A DNA stretch of 64,000 bases from WHSW01 sp963781265. GTDB taxonomy: Bacteria; Actinomycetota; Thermoleophilia; Solirubrobacterales; 70-9. Below the pieces are notes generated by a model, which made no database searches, was not told where the DNA came from, and was given only the letters and a program-made list of their open reading frames with translations. The translations under genes were made by a program, and so were the position numbers. Below are positions 32,505-40,686 of this stretch, piece by piece. The DNA is taken from the NCBI GenBank assembly GCA_963781265.1, contig CAWAFH010000012.1:186001-250000 (forward strand), given 5' to 3'. Numbering within the stretch: position 1 is the first letter of the stretch; every line of letters begins with the position of its first letter.

Positions 32505-33491
32505 ATGGCCACACTCACCTACATGCCCGCCGAGCACGTTCCAGTCCTCGCCCCGGAGCTCATCGCGCTCGTCGATCCGGCCCCCGGGGACGTGGTCGTC
32601 GACTGCACCTTCGGCGGCGGCGGCCACGCGAGCCTCGCCGCGCAGCGGATCGGCCCGACCGGGACCCTGATCGCGGTCGACCGCGACCCGTCCGCGGCCG
32701 AGCGCTTCGCCGAGCTGGAGCCCGAGCTCGGCTGCGCGGCGCGATTCGAGGGCGGGGACTTCGCCGAGGTGCTCGAGCGCCTCGCCGCGGAGGACGTGCG
32801 CGCCGACGTCGTGCTGATGGACCTCGGCGTCTCCTCGATGCAGCTCGACAACTGGGAGCGGGGCTTCTCCTACTCGTACGACGCGCCGCTCGACATGCGC
32901 ATGGACCCGGGCCAGCCGCTGAGCGCGCTCGAGGTCGTCAACGAGTGGCCGGCGGAGCGGCTCGCGACGACGATCCGCGAGCTCGGCGAGGAGCGCTACG
33001 CGCGCTCGATCGCCGCGGAGATCGCCCGCCGGCGCCCGCTCGAGACGACTTCCGACCTGGTGGAGGCGATCCGCGCCGCGGTCCCGCCCGCCTACCGGTT
33101 CGGCCGCGGCCATCCCGCGAAGCGCACCTTCCAGGCGATCCGGATCGCCGTCAACGGCGAGCTCGAGTCGCTCGACCGCGGCCTCGCGGCGGGCTGGGGC
33201 CTGCTCGGCACCGGCGGCCGGCTCGGCGCGATCGCCTTCCACTCGCTCGAGGACCGGCGGGTGAAGCGGTTCTTCGCCGAGCTCGCGCGCGGGTGCGTCT
33301 GCCCGCCCGAGCTGCCCGTCTGCGTCTGCGGCCACGAGCCCGAGGCCGAGCTGGTCGCGCGGCGGGCCGTGAAGCCGTCCGAGGCGGAGATCGAGCGCAA
33401 TCCGCGCTCGCGCTCGGCGCGACTGCGGGTCGCGCGGAAGCTGGGCGACGCAGGAAGTGCCCGCACAACCGACGAAAACCCGCGGAGGTAA
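32505..33491 (+). CDS. rsmH: 16S rRNA m4C1402 methyltransferase RsmH
   Basis: The 328-residue enzyme methylates N4 of C1402 in 16S rRNA with S-adenosylmethionine. Motifs: EHVPVLAPELIALV start, VVDCTFGGGGHASLAAQ (SAM-binding), DVVLMDLGVSSMQLD, and FHSLEDRRVKRFF with nearby Cys residues. The length is usual. The start ATG lies 3 nt after the mraZ stop and the FtsL-like gene follows after 3 nt, giving one transcript. Confidence 0.96.
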   Translation: MATLTYMPAEHVPVLAPELIALVDPAPGDVVVDCTFGGGGHASLAAQRIGPTGTLIAVDRDPSAAERFAELEPELGCAARFEGGDFAEVLERLAAEDVRADVVLMDLGVSSMQLDNWERGFSYSYDAPLDMRMDPGQPLSALEVVNEWPAERLATTIRELGEERYARSIAAEIARRRPLETTSDLVEAIRAAVPPAYRFGRGHPAKRTFQAIRIAVNGELESLDRGLAAGWGLLGTGGRLGAIAFHSLEDRRVKRFFAELARGCVCPPELPVCVCGHEPEAELVARRAVKPSEAEIERNPRSRSARLRVARKLGDAGSARTTDENPRR

Positions 33492-33494
33492 CCG

Positions 33495-34229
33495 ATGGCG
33501 GCCAGTGCGACAGCAAGGACATCCGCATCCGCCCCGGCGCGGCGCGCCCCGGCACGTCGGAGCGCCCCGGCGCGCAAGCCGGCCTCCGGCCGGGCGACGG
33601 CGCCCAAGCGCCGCCGTACCGGCCAGACTCCCGTCGGCGGGTTCGTCCCGGTCGCCGCGGTCGGCGGCGCGGTCGGCGGGATCGCCGACTCCGGCCTGTT
33701 CGTCTGGCTGACGCGCGGCCGGCTGTGGATCGGCGTCCTCGGCGCGCTGCTGGTCGGGATCGTCGGCCTGAACGTGATGGCGCTCAGCTTCAGCGCGTCC
33801 TCGAGTAACGCCGGCCAGGCGGCCGACTCGCTCAAGCGCCAGAACTCGGCGCTGCGCGCACAGATCGCCGGGCGGCTCTCCAACTCCGAGATCCAGCAGG
33901 TCGCCGCCCGGCTCGGCCTCGTGATGCCCTCGCCGGGCTCGATCGGCTATCTGCGCAGCTCGCCCGATGACGCGAAGAACGCCGCGCAGCGGTTGCGCAA
34001 CGGCGAGCTGGTCGCCGGCACGTCCGCGATCAGCGCGGCCGTGCCCGTCGCCACCACCGTGACCACCGACCCGGCCGTCGCGGTTGAACCCGCGGCGCCG
34101 GTCGAGACCACCGCCCCGGTGGAGACCGCGCCCGTCGAGACCGCGCCCGTCGAGACCGCCGCCGCGCCGACCACCGCAGCGCCGGCGACCGACACGGCCT
34201 CGACCGCCGGGGCGGTCGGCGCTCCGTGA
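33495..34229 (+). CDS. FtsL-like cell division protein
   Basis: The 244-residue product sits where ftsL is found, between rsmH and ftsI. It has a basic Ala/Arg/Pro-rich cytoplasmic part (1-75), one membrane helix (about 78-98), a short coiled coil (about 108-150: DSLKRQNSALRAQIAGRLSN), and a Thr/Pro/Val tail containing tandem PVETA repeats (about 195-225). Sequence match to FtsL is weak, as usual for this family, so the call is by topology and place. The long low-complexity C-terminal tail outside the membrane is unusual for FtsL. Its stop overlaps the GTG of ftsI. Confidence 0.75.
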   Translation: MAASATARTSASAPARRAPARRSAPARKPASGRATAPKRRRTGQTPVGGFVPVAAVGGAVGGIADSGLFVWLTRGRLWIGVLGALLVGIVGLNVMALSFSASSSNAGQAADSLKRQNSALRAQIAGRLSNSEIQQVAARLGLVMPSPGSIGYLRSSPDDAKNAAQRLRNGELVAGTSAISAAVPVATTVTTDPAVAVEPAAPVETTAPVETAPVETAPVETAAAPTTAAPATDTASTAGAVGAP

Positions 34230-35887
34230 ACCTGATCGACCGCCGCGTCGGGCTCCTGTTCGCGGCGTCGGTCGTCTTCTTGGGCCTGGTGCTGGTTCGC
34301 GCGGTCTGGGTCCAGGGGGTCACCGGAGGCACGCTCAGCGACGAGGCCCAGAACCAGCAGGTCCAGACGGTCGAGGTGCCCGGATCACGCGGGACGATCT
34401 ATGACCGCACCGGACGCGAGCTGGCCGTCTCCGAGGACGCGGAGACGATCTTCGCGACGCCGTACCAGGTCGAGGACCCGGCGGCGACCGCTCACAAGCT
34501 CGGCAAGGCGCTCGACATGGACCAGGACGAGATCCTGAAGGCGATCAGCGACCGCGAGTCCGGCTTCGCGTACATCGCGCGCAAGGTCGATCTCGTCGAT
34601 GCCGCGAAGGTCAAGGAGCTCGACCTGCCCGGAATCGGGATGCTCCCCGACAGCCGGCGCATCTACCCGCAGGGTCAGCTCGCCGGCCAGGTGATCGGGA
34701 CCACCGGGATCGACAACCAGGGCCTGACCGGGCTGGAGGCCTCCGAGGATGAGCTGCTGCACGGCACGGACGGCGAGCGCCAGGTGACCCGCGACGCGCT
34801 CGGGGACGAGCTCGAGCGCGACACGGTCGCCGCCGCGACCACCGGCTCCGACCTGAAGCTGACCATCGACGCGAGCCTGCAGGCCGAGACCGAGCGCATC
34901 CTCGACCAGGTCGGCGACACCTACAGCCCCGACGGCGCGACCGCGATCGTCATGGACCCGAAGACCTCGGAGGTCCTCGCGATGGCCAACTGGCCCGGGC
35001 TCGATCCGTCCGACCCGGGCGGCGCCACGCCGGAGCAGCTCGGCAACATGGCGACCGGGTTCACCTACGAGCCGGGCTCCACCTTCAAGGCGTTCACGGT
35101 CGCCGGAGCGCTCGAGCAGGGGCTGGTGACGCCCTCGACGATGTTCGAGCTGCCCCCGTCGATCCAGGTCGCCGACCGCACGATCGAGGAGTCGCACGAC
35201 GTGGGCTACGGCAGCCTCTCGGTGGCCGACATCCTCAAGTACTCGTCCAACGTCGGCGCGGTCAAGATCGGGCTCGAGCTCGGCGCCGAGGACTTCGATC
35301 ACTGGATCCACCGGTTCGGCTTCGGCGCACCGACCGGCGTCCAGTTCCCGGGCGAGGAGCGGGGGATCGTGATCCCCGTCGACGACTACTCGGGCTCGAC
35401 GATGGGCAACCTGCCGATCGGCCAGGGGCTCTCGGTGACCCCGATGCAGATGGCTGCCGCCTACTCGGCGATCGCGGACGGCGGCGTCCTTCACGCGCCG
35501 CGCCTGGTCCTCGCCGAGGACGGTGAGCGGGTCCCCGAGGACGCGGGCAAGCGGGTGATCAGCCGCAAGGACGCCGCCGACATCCGCACGATGCTCGAGG
35601 GCGTGGTCGCCCCGGGCGGCACCGCCGAGGAGGTCAGCGTCCCCGGCTACACCCTCGCCGGCAAGACCGGTACGGCCCAGAAGGTCGACCCCGAGACCGG
35701 CACCTACTCGGAGACCGAGTTCGTCGCCTCGTTCGTTGGCTTCGCCCCGGCGCAGGACCCGCGCCTGCTGGCCGCGGTCGTGGTCGACAACCCGAAGGGC
35801 GACTACTACGGCGGCACGGTCGCGGCGCCCGCCTTCGGCGAGATCGCGAAGTTCGCGCTCCCGTACCTCCAGATCCCCCAGCAATAG
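34226..35887 (+). CDS. ftsI: Septal transpeptidase FtsI (class B PBP)
   Basis: The 553-residue membrane-anchored penicillin-binding protein crosslinks septal peptidoglycan. One N-terminal helix (about 8-28) is followed by the dimerisation domain (RGTIYDRTGRELAVSEDAET) and the transpeptidase domain with STFK (Ser285), SSN (340-342) and KTGTAQ (480-485). There is no PASTA domain. GTG overlaps the stop of the FtsL-like gene (GTGA), and murE begins 41 nt downstream behind its own -10-like element. Confidence 0.95.
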   Translation: MNLIDRRVGLLFAASVVFLGLVLVRAVWVQGVTGGTLSDEAQNQQVQTVEVPGSRGTIYDRTGRELAVSEDAETIFATPYQVEDPAATAHKLGKALDMDQDEILKAISDRESGFAYIARKVDLVDAAKVKELDLPGIGMLPDSRRIYPQGQLAGQVIGTTGIDNQGLTGLEASEDELLHGTDGERQVTRDALGDELERDTVAAATTGSDLKLTIDASLQAETERILDQVGDTYSPDGATAIVMDPKTSEVLAMANWPGLDPSDPGGATPEQLGNMATGFTYEPGSTFKAFTVAGALEQGLVTPSTMFELPPSIQVADRTIEESHDVGYGSLSVADILKYSSNVGAVKIGLELGAEDFDHWIHRFGFGAPTGVQFPGEERGIVIPVDDYSGSTMGNLPIGQGLSVTPMQMAAAYSAIADGGVLHAPRLVLAEDGERVPEDAGKRVISRKDAADIRTMLEGVVAPGGTAEEVSVPGYTLAGKTGTAQKVDPETGTYSETEFVASFVGFAPAQDPRLLAAVVVDNPKGDYYGGTVAAPAFGEIAKFALPYLQIPQQ

Positions 35888-35915
35888 CGCCGGGCGTCGG
35901 CTCCGGGAGGGTTCC

Positions 35916-35921
35916 TAGAAT
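35916..35921 (+). promoter_or_regulatory. -10 element TAGAAT before murE
   Basis: TAGAAT ends 7 nt before the murE ATG at 35929 in the 41-bp gap after ftsI, suggesting an internal promoter that makes a leaderless murE transcript. Confidence 0.5.
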
Positions 35922-35928
35922 CGCCTCG

Positions 35929-37404
35929 ATGGAGCTTCGCCAGCTGCTCGCCGGGGCCGACGTGATCGAGATCGTCGGCGACGCCGACGCCGAGATCTCC
36001 GGCCTCGCCTATGACAGTCGCGAGGCCGGCCCCGGCGTCCTGTTCTTCGCGATCCCCGGGTTCACCGCCGACGGCCACGAGTTCGCGCCGTACGCGGTCC
36101 AGGCCGGGGCGAGCGCCGTCGTCGTCGAGCGCCGCCTCGAGCTGGAGCCGTTCGTGACCCAAGCGATCGTCCGCGACGCGCGGGCCGCGATGGCGCACGC
36201 CGCGGCGCGCCTCCATGGCGAGCCGACCGACGAGTTGCGGGTGGTCGGGATCACCGGGACGAACGGGAAGACGACGACCGCGTTCCTGGTCCGCCACATC
36301 CTCGAGCACGCCGGGATCCAGACCGGATTGCTGGGAACGGTGAAGCGGATCGTCGGGGGCGTCGACGAGCCGGTCGAGCGCACGACCCCCGAGGCGATCG
36401 ACCTGCAGGCGACCTTCCGCCGGATGGTGGACGCCGGCGACCGCGCCTGCGCGATGGAGGTCTCCTCGCACGCCCTCAGCCTCAGCCGCGTCGAGGGGAT
36501 CCGGTTCGCGGTCGGCGCCTTCACGAACCTCACCCAGGATCACCTCGACTTCCACGCCGACATGGAGGACTACTTCCTCGCCAAGCGCCGCCTGTTCGAG
36601 GGCGGGCGCGCCGAGCGCCTGGTCGCGAACATCGACGACCCCTACGGCGACAAGCTCGCCGCCGAGTTCGGCCCGGTCACCTTCTCGGCGAGCGGCGACG
36701 AGCGCGCCGACCTGCGCGCCGTCGACCTGCGCTTCGACGCCTCGGGCTCGAGCTTCCGCCTGGTGACCGCCGACGGGGAGGTCGAGGTCGAGCTGCCGCT
36801 GCCGGGCCGCTTCAACGTCGAGAACGCCCTGTGCGCGCTCGCCTGCGCGCTGCCCCTCGGGGTTGGCCTGGGCGACGCGGTCGCGGCGCTCGCGAGCGCC
36901 GCTCGGGTCCCGGGCCGCTTCGAGCCCGTCGACGAGGGCCAGCCGTTCGCGGTGCTCGTCGATTACGCGCACACGCCGGACTCGCTCGAGAACGTGCTCG
37001 CGTCGGCGCGCCAGATCACCGCGCCCGGCGGTCGCCTGATCTGCGTCTTCGGCTGCGGCGGCGACCGCGACCGCGACAAGCGCCCGCAGATGGGGGAGAT
37101 CGCCGACCGGCTCGCGGACCTCGCCGTGGTCACCTCCGACAACCCGCGCTCCGAGGACCCTGACTCGATCATCGACGAGATCGCCGCCGGGATGGGCGCG
37201 GGCGGCTCGCGAATCGAGATCGAGGCCGATCGGCGGGCAGCGATCGCGCTCGCGCTCGCCGAGGCGCAGCCGGCCGACACGGTCGTCATCGCGGGCAAGG
37301 GTCACGAGCAGGGGCAGGAGTTCGAGCGGGGCCGCAAGCTGCCCTTCGACGACCGCGACGTCGCGCGCGAGGAGCTGCTCGCGCTCGCGGCGCCGAGCAG
37401 TTGA
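35929..37404 (+). CDS. murE: UDP-MurNAc-L-Ala-D-Glu:meso-diaminopimelate ligase MurE
   Basis: The 491-residue ATP-dependent ligase adds the third residue of the peptidoglycan stem. ATP loop GITGTNGKTTTAFL (about 108-121), the EVSSHAL stretch, and the DNPR motif (404-407), which marks enzymes using meso-diaminopimelate rather than lysine, are all present. The carbamylated-Lys region LAKRRLFEGG is also visible. The stop overlaps the TTG start of murF. Confidence 0.96.
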   Translation: MELRQLLAGADVIEIVGDADAEISGLAYDSREAGPGVLFFAIPGFTADGHEFAPYAVQAGASAVVVERRLELEPFVTQAIVRDARAAMAHAAARLHGEPTDELRVVGITGTNGKTTTAFLVRHILEHAGIQTGLLGTVKRIVGGVDEPVERTTPEAIDLQATFRRMVDAGDRACAMEVSSHALSLSRVEGIRFAVGAFTNLTQDHLDFHADMEDYFLAKRRLFEGGRAERLVANIDDPYGDKLAAEFGPVTFSASGDERADLRAVDLRFDASGSSFRLVTADGEVEVELPLPGRFNVENALCALACALPLGVGLGDAVAALASAARVPGRFEPVDEGQPFAVLVDYAHTPDSLENVLASARQITAPGGRLICVFGCGGDRDRDKRPQMGEIADRLADLAVVTSDNPRSEDPDSIIDEIAAGMGAGGSRIEIEADRRAAIALALAEAQPADTVVIAGKGHEQGQEFERGRKLPFDDRDVAREELLALAAPSS

Positions 37405-38765
37405 TCGAGCTCGCCCCCGACCGGATCGCGGCGGAGGTCGGCGGCGAGGTCGCCCGCGACGGCGGCGGCGGCCGGCCGGTGCGCGCGGTGATCGACTCGC
37501 GCGAGGTCGGGACGGGCGACCTCTTCTTCGGCCTGCGCGGCGGTCGTTCCGACGGCGGCGAGCACGCCGCCGCGGCGCTCGGCGCAGGCGCCTGGGGCGT
37601 GGTCGTCGACCGCCGGCGCGCCGCGACCCTGGTGGATGCGGTGGGCGACGGCTGGGTGATCGGCGTCGACGAGCCGCTCGCCGCGCTCCAGGCCCTCGCC
37701 CGGGCCTGGCGGCGCGAGCTCGGCTGCCCGGTGGTCGGGATCACGGGCTCGACCGGCAAGACCTCCGTCAAGGACATCTCGCGAGCGCTTCTGCCCGGGC
37801 GCGTGCACGCGAGCCGTGAGAACTTCAACACCGAGATCGGCCTGCCGCTGACGATCCTCGAGGCGCCGGCCGAAACCGAGATCCTGGTCCTGGAGATGGC
37901 CATGCGGGGGATCGGCCAGATCGCCGAGCTCTGCGAGATCGCCGAGCCGGACGTCGCGGCGATCACGAACATCGGGCCGGTCCACCTGGAGCTGCTCGGC
38001 ACGGTCGACGCGATCGCGGAGGCGAAGGCCGAGATCCTCAAAGGCCTCGGCCCCGGCGGGCGCGCCGTCGTCCCGGCCGACGCCGAGGCGCTCGAGCCGC
38101 ACCTCGCCGACGAGCTCGAGACGATCACGTTCGGCCCCGGCGGCGACGTCTTCATCCGCGAAACCGCGGCGATCGAGGCCGGGATCAGGGCGGCGATCGT
38201 GACCCCGGGTGGCGACGTGAGCCTCGATTTGGGCTTCACCGAGGCCTACAACCTCGTCAACTGCGCCTGCGCGATCGCGATCGGGGTCGCCCTGGGCGCC
38301 GACCCGGCGGCGATGGCCCGTCGGGCGACGGACATATCCTTCTCGCGGCTGCGGGGCGAGCTGGTCCATCTGCCCGCAGGCGCCGTGCTGGTCAACGATT
38401 GCTACAACGCCAACCCGATCTCGATGCAGGCGGCCCTCGACCACCTCGCGTCGCTCGCTCCCGCGGGGCGGCGGATCGCGGTGCTCGGCGGGATGGCCGA
38501 GCTCGGCCCGGACGGCCCCGGCTATCACCGCGAGGCCGCGGCGCACGCGCGCGGGCTCGGGATCGAGCGCCTCGTGGGAGTCGGCGACCTCGCCCGCGAT
38601 TACGCCGCCGACGAGTGGGCCCCGGACCCGGAGGCCGCCGTCGAGCTGATCGCCGGCTCGCTCGAGCCCGGCGACGCGATCCTGGTCAAGGGCTCGCGTT
38701 CGGTCGAGCTCGAGCGCTTCACCGATGCGCTGGTCGCCAGGCTCGGCGCCGGTGACGGCCGATGA
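37401..38765 (+). CDS. murF: UDP-MurNAc-tripeptide D-Ala-D-Ala ligase MurF
   Basis: This 454-residue ligase adds D-Ala-D-Ala to the UDP-MurNAc tripeptide. Motifs: VIDSREVGTGDLFFGLRGGR (N-terminal domain), VVGITGSTGKTSVKDISRAL (P-loop, about 112-131), LEMAMRGIGQIAEL, and NDCYNANPISMQAALDHL. A TTG start at 37401 overlaps the murE stop (TTGA); no other start fits the conserved N-terminus. The stop overlaps the mraY ATG. Confidence 0.95.
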   Translation: MIELAPDRIAAEVGGEVARDGGGGRPVRAVIDSREVGTGDLFFGLRGGRSDGGEHAAAALGAGAWGVVVDRRRAATLVDAVGDGWVIGVDEPLAALQALARAWRRELGCPVVGITGSTGKTSVKDISRALLPGRVHASRENFNTEIGLPLTILEAPAETEILVLEMAMRGIGQIAELCEIAEPDVAAITNIGPVHLELLGTVDAIAEAKAEILKGLGPGGRAVVPADAEALEPHLADELETITFGPGGDVFIRETAAIEAGIRAAIVTPGGDVSLDLGFTEAYNLVNCACAIAIGVALGADPAAMARRATDISFSRLRGELVHLPAGAVLVNDCYNANPISMQAALDHLASLAPAGRRIAVLGGMAELGPDGPGYHREAAAHARGLGIERLVGVGDLARDYAADEWAPDPEAAVELIAGSLEPGDAILVKGSRSVELERFTDALVARLGAGDGR

Positions 38766-39781
38766 CGGCGGCGACGGTCGAGATCGGCGAGATCGCCTCG
38801 ACCGCGATCGACCGCGGCGAGGTGCTGATCGCCGGGATGGCGGCGATGCTGATCACGATCTTCCTCGGGCCGAAGTTCATCGACTTTCTGCGGGTGCGCG
38901 AGTTCGGGCAGCAGATCCGCGAGGAGGGGCCCCAGGAACACCACGCGAAGGCGGGCACCCCGACGATGGGCGGCCTGATCGTCTTCCTTGCGATCGCGGT
39001 CCCGTACCTGGTGCTCTCGGAGCGCGACACCGCCAGCCTCGCCGTCCTCGGCGTCGCGATCGGGTGCGCGGCGCTCGGCTTCGCCGATGACTTCACGAAG
39101 ATCTCGAAGCGGCGCTCGCTCGGGCTCTCGGCCCGCTACAAGCTGCTCGGCCAGATCGCGATCGCGCTCGCGCTCTGGTGGGTCGCCTACGACCAGCTCG
39201 GCCTCGACCCGGTGCTGGAGTCGCGGATCTTCGACACCGAGATCTACCTCGGCCCGGTCCTCTACCTCTTGTTCGTCTTCCTGGTGATCGCCGGCGCCTC
39301 GAACGCCGTCAACCTCACCGACGGGCTCGACGGGCTGGCCGCCGGCTCGTGCGCGATCGTCCTGCTCGCCTACATGGCGATCACGATCACCAACGGACAG
39401 GCGGACCTGGCCCTGCTGGCCGGCTGCTTCGTCGGCGCCTCGATCGGCTTCCTCTGGTTCAACGCCTTCCCGGCATCGATCTTCATGGGCGACACCGGCT
39501 CGCTCGGATTGGGAGGGGCGATCGGCGCGTTCGCCGTGATGACGCAGACCGAGCTGCTGCTGATCATCCTCGGCGGGATCTTCGTGATCGAGGCCCTCTC
39601 CGTCGCGGTTCAGGTGATCAGCTTCAAGATGTTCCGGCGCCGGGTGCTGCTGATGGCGCCGGTGCACCACCACTTCGAGCTGCTCGCCTGGTCGGAGACC
39701 AAGATCATGCTCCGGTTCTGGATCGTCGCCGCCGTCTGCAGCGGGATCGGCTACGTGCTGTACCAGAACAGCATCGGCTAG
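38762..39781 (+). CDS. mraY: Phospho-MurNAc-pentapeptide transferase MraY
   Basis: The 339-residue membrane enzyme moves phospho-MurNAc-pentapeptide to undecaprenyl phosphate, making lipid I. About ten hydrophobic segments surround the conserved KAGTPTMGGL, GFADDFTKISKRRS (DDxxK), NLTDGLDGLAAGS and APVHHHFELLAWSETKI motifs. It is the last plus-strand gene before two reverse genes interrupt the cluster, so murD downstream needs its own promoter. Confidence 0.97.
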   Translation: MTAATVEIGEIASTAIDRGEVLIAGMAAMLITIFLGPKFIDFLRVREFGQQIREEGPQEHHAKAGTPTMGGLIVFLAIAVPYLVLSERDTASLAVLGVAIGCAALGFADDFTKISKRRSLGLSARYKLLGQIAIALALWWVAYDQLGLDPVLESRIFDTEIYLGPVLYLLFVFLVIAGASNAVNLTDGLDGLAAGSCAIVLLAYMAITITNGQADLALLAGCFVGASIGFLWFNAFPASIFMGDTGSLGLGGAIGAFAVMTQTELLLIILGGIFVIEALSVAVQVISFKMFRRRVLLMAPVHHHFELLAWSETKIMLRFWIVAAVCSGIGYVLYQNSIG

Positions 39782-39800
39782 CGCGGCGGGCGGGCCATGG

Positions 39801-40202
39801 CTAGCCGGCGTCCGTGAATGACGTCGCGGTCTCGCGCATCCGCCGCCGGCCGAGCATCAGCGACCAGGGACCGGCGAGCGGGCCGTCGACGTAGAGACGG
39901 TGCGTGACCTCCGAGCCGGGGCCGCGCCGCTCGACGATCCGCTCGTGGCCGACCCGGGCGCCGGGTAGCCGGTACTCGGTGACCAGGCGCCGCCCCGGCT
40001 CGAGCGACGTGACCACGTGATGGGTGGTGCCGCCCTTGCGCACCTTGACCCGGATCCCGGTGCCCTCGGCGAGCTCGGCGTCGCCGCTCTCGGCGCGCTC
40101 CACGTGCGGATCCCACTCGGACCAGCGCGCCGGCTTCGCCCAGCGGGCCCAGACCGCGCTCGCCGGGGCGCTGGAGCGATCCGTGTGGCTCGTCTCGAAC
40201 AA
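39801..40202 (-). CDS. SRPBCC family (polyketide cyclase/START-like) protein
   Basis: The 133-residue product has the SRPBCC helix-grip pattern: SAPASAVWARWAKPARWSEW with the typical WxxWxxP/WSEWDPHV segment, then an antiparallel sheet and a last helix. Such proteins bind hydrophobic ligands; no substrate can be named. It starts with TTG at 40202, seven bases after the stop of the co-oriented membrane protein gene (40210), so the two form an operon on the strand opposite to the dcw genes. Confidence 0.78.
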   Translation of the reverse strand: MFETSHTDRSSAPASAVWARWAKPARWSEWDPHVERAESGDAELAEGTGIRVKVRKGGTTHHVVTSLEPGRRLVTEYRLPGARVGHERIVERRGPGSEVTHRLYVDGPLAGPWSLMLGRRRMRETATSFTDAG

Positions 40203-40209
40203 CCCGGCG

Positions 40210-40644
40210 TCAGGTCGGCAACGGGCTACCGGCGAAGGCGAAGAACCAGATCAGCATCCCGATCGAGGCGACGATCGCGGTGCCGACGAAGACCGCCTCG
40301 ACCGGGGTCAGCTTCTGGGTCCCGGGCCGGTACGGCTCGTCGCGCATGCTGCGGTTCCACGGGTAGCGGGCCCGCGGAGCGTCCTCGGAGGCCTGCCCGC
40401 GGGCCTGGATCACCCCGGCGATCATCAGCACGATCACGTAGCTCGCCAGGATGCCGACGAAGATGATCGCCGCGGTCGAGCCCTCGACGTGGTCGGCGCC
40501 GCGCGAGGTCTGGATCAGCGACCCGATCCAGATCCAGAACAGCGGGATCCCGGCGCCGATCGCCGCGGCGGCGGCGATCTCGATGAAGAAGCGCGCCGTC
40601 GTCCCGGAAGCGCGCTTGATCTTTGACTCGTCGGGCTCGGGCAT
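40210..40644 (-). CDS. Hypothetical membrane protein with three helices
   Basis: The 144-residue protein has membrane helices at about 18-45, 57-80 and 114-137, and a charged loop (about 81-112) containing PRARYPWNRSMRDEPYRPGT. I do not recognise the family. TACCTT (40651-40656, minus strand) ends 6 nt before the ATG at 40644. With the SRPBCC gene it forms a reverse two-gene unit inside the cell-wall cluster, which may hint at an envelope role, but this is inference from place only. Confidence 0.7.
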   Translation of the reverse strand: MPEPDESKIKRASGTTARFFIEIAAAAAIGAGIPLFWIWIGSLIQTSRGADHVEGSTAAIIFVGILASYVIVLMIAGVIQARGQASEDAPRARYPWNRSMRDEPYRPGTQKLTPVEAVFVGTAIVASIGMLIWFFAFAGSPLPT

Positions 40645-40650
40645 GCTGGG

Positions 40651-40656
40651 AAGGTA
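40651..40656 (-). promoter_or_regulatory. -10 element TACCTT before membrane protein gene
   Basis: Minus-strand TACCTT lies 6 nt before the ATG at 40644, in the short divergent gap shared with murD. Confidence 0.4.
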
Positions 40657-40686
40657 GCGGGGTTGGGCGGGGCGAAACTACCTGAG

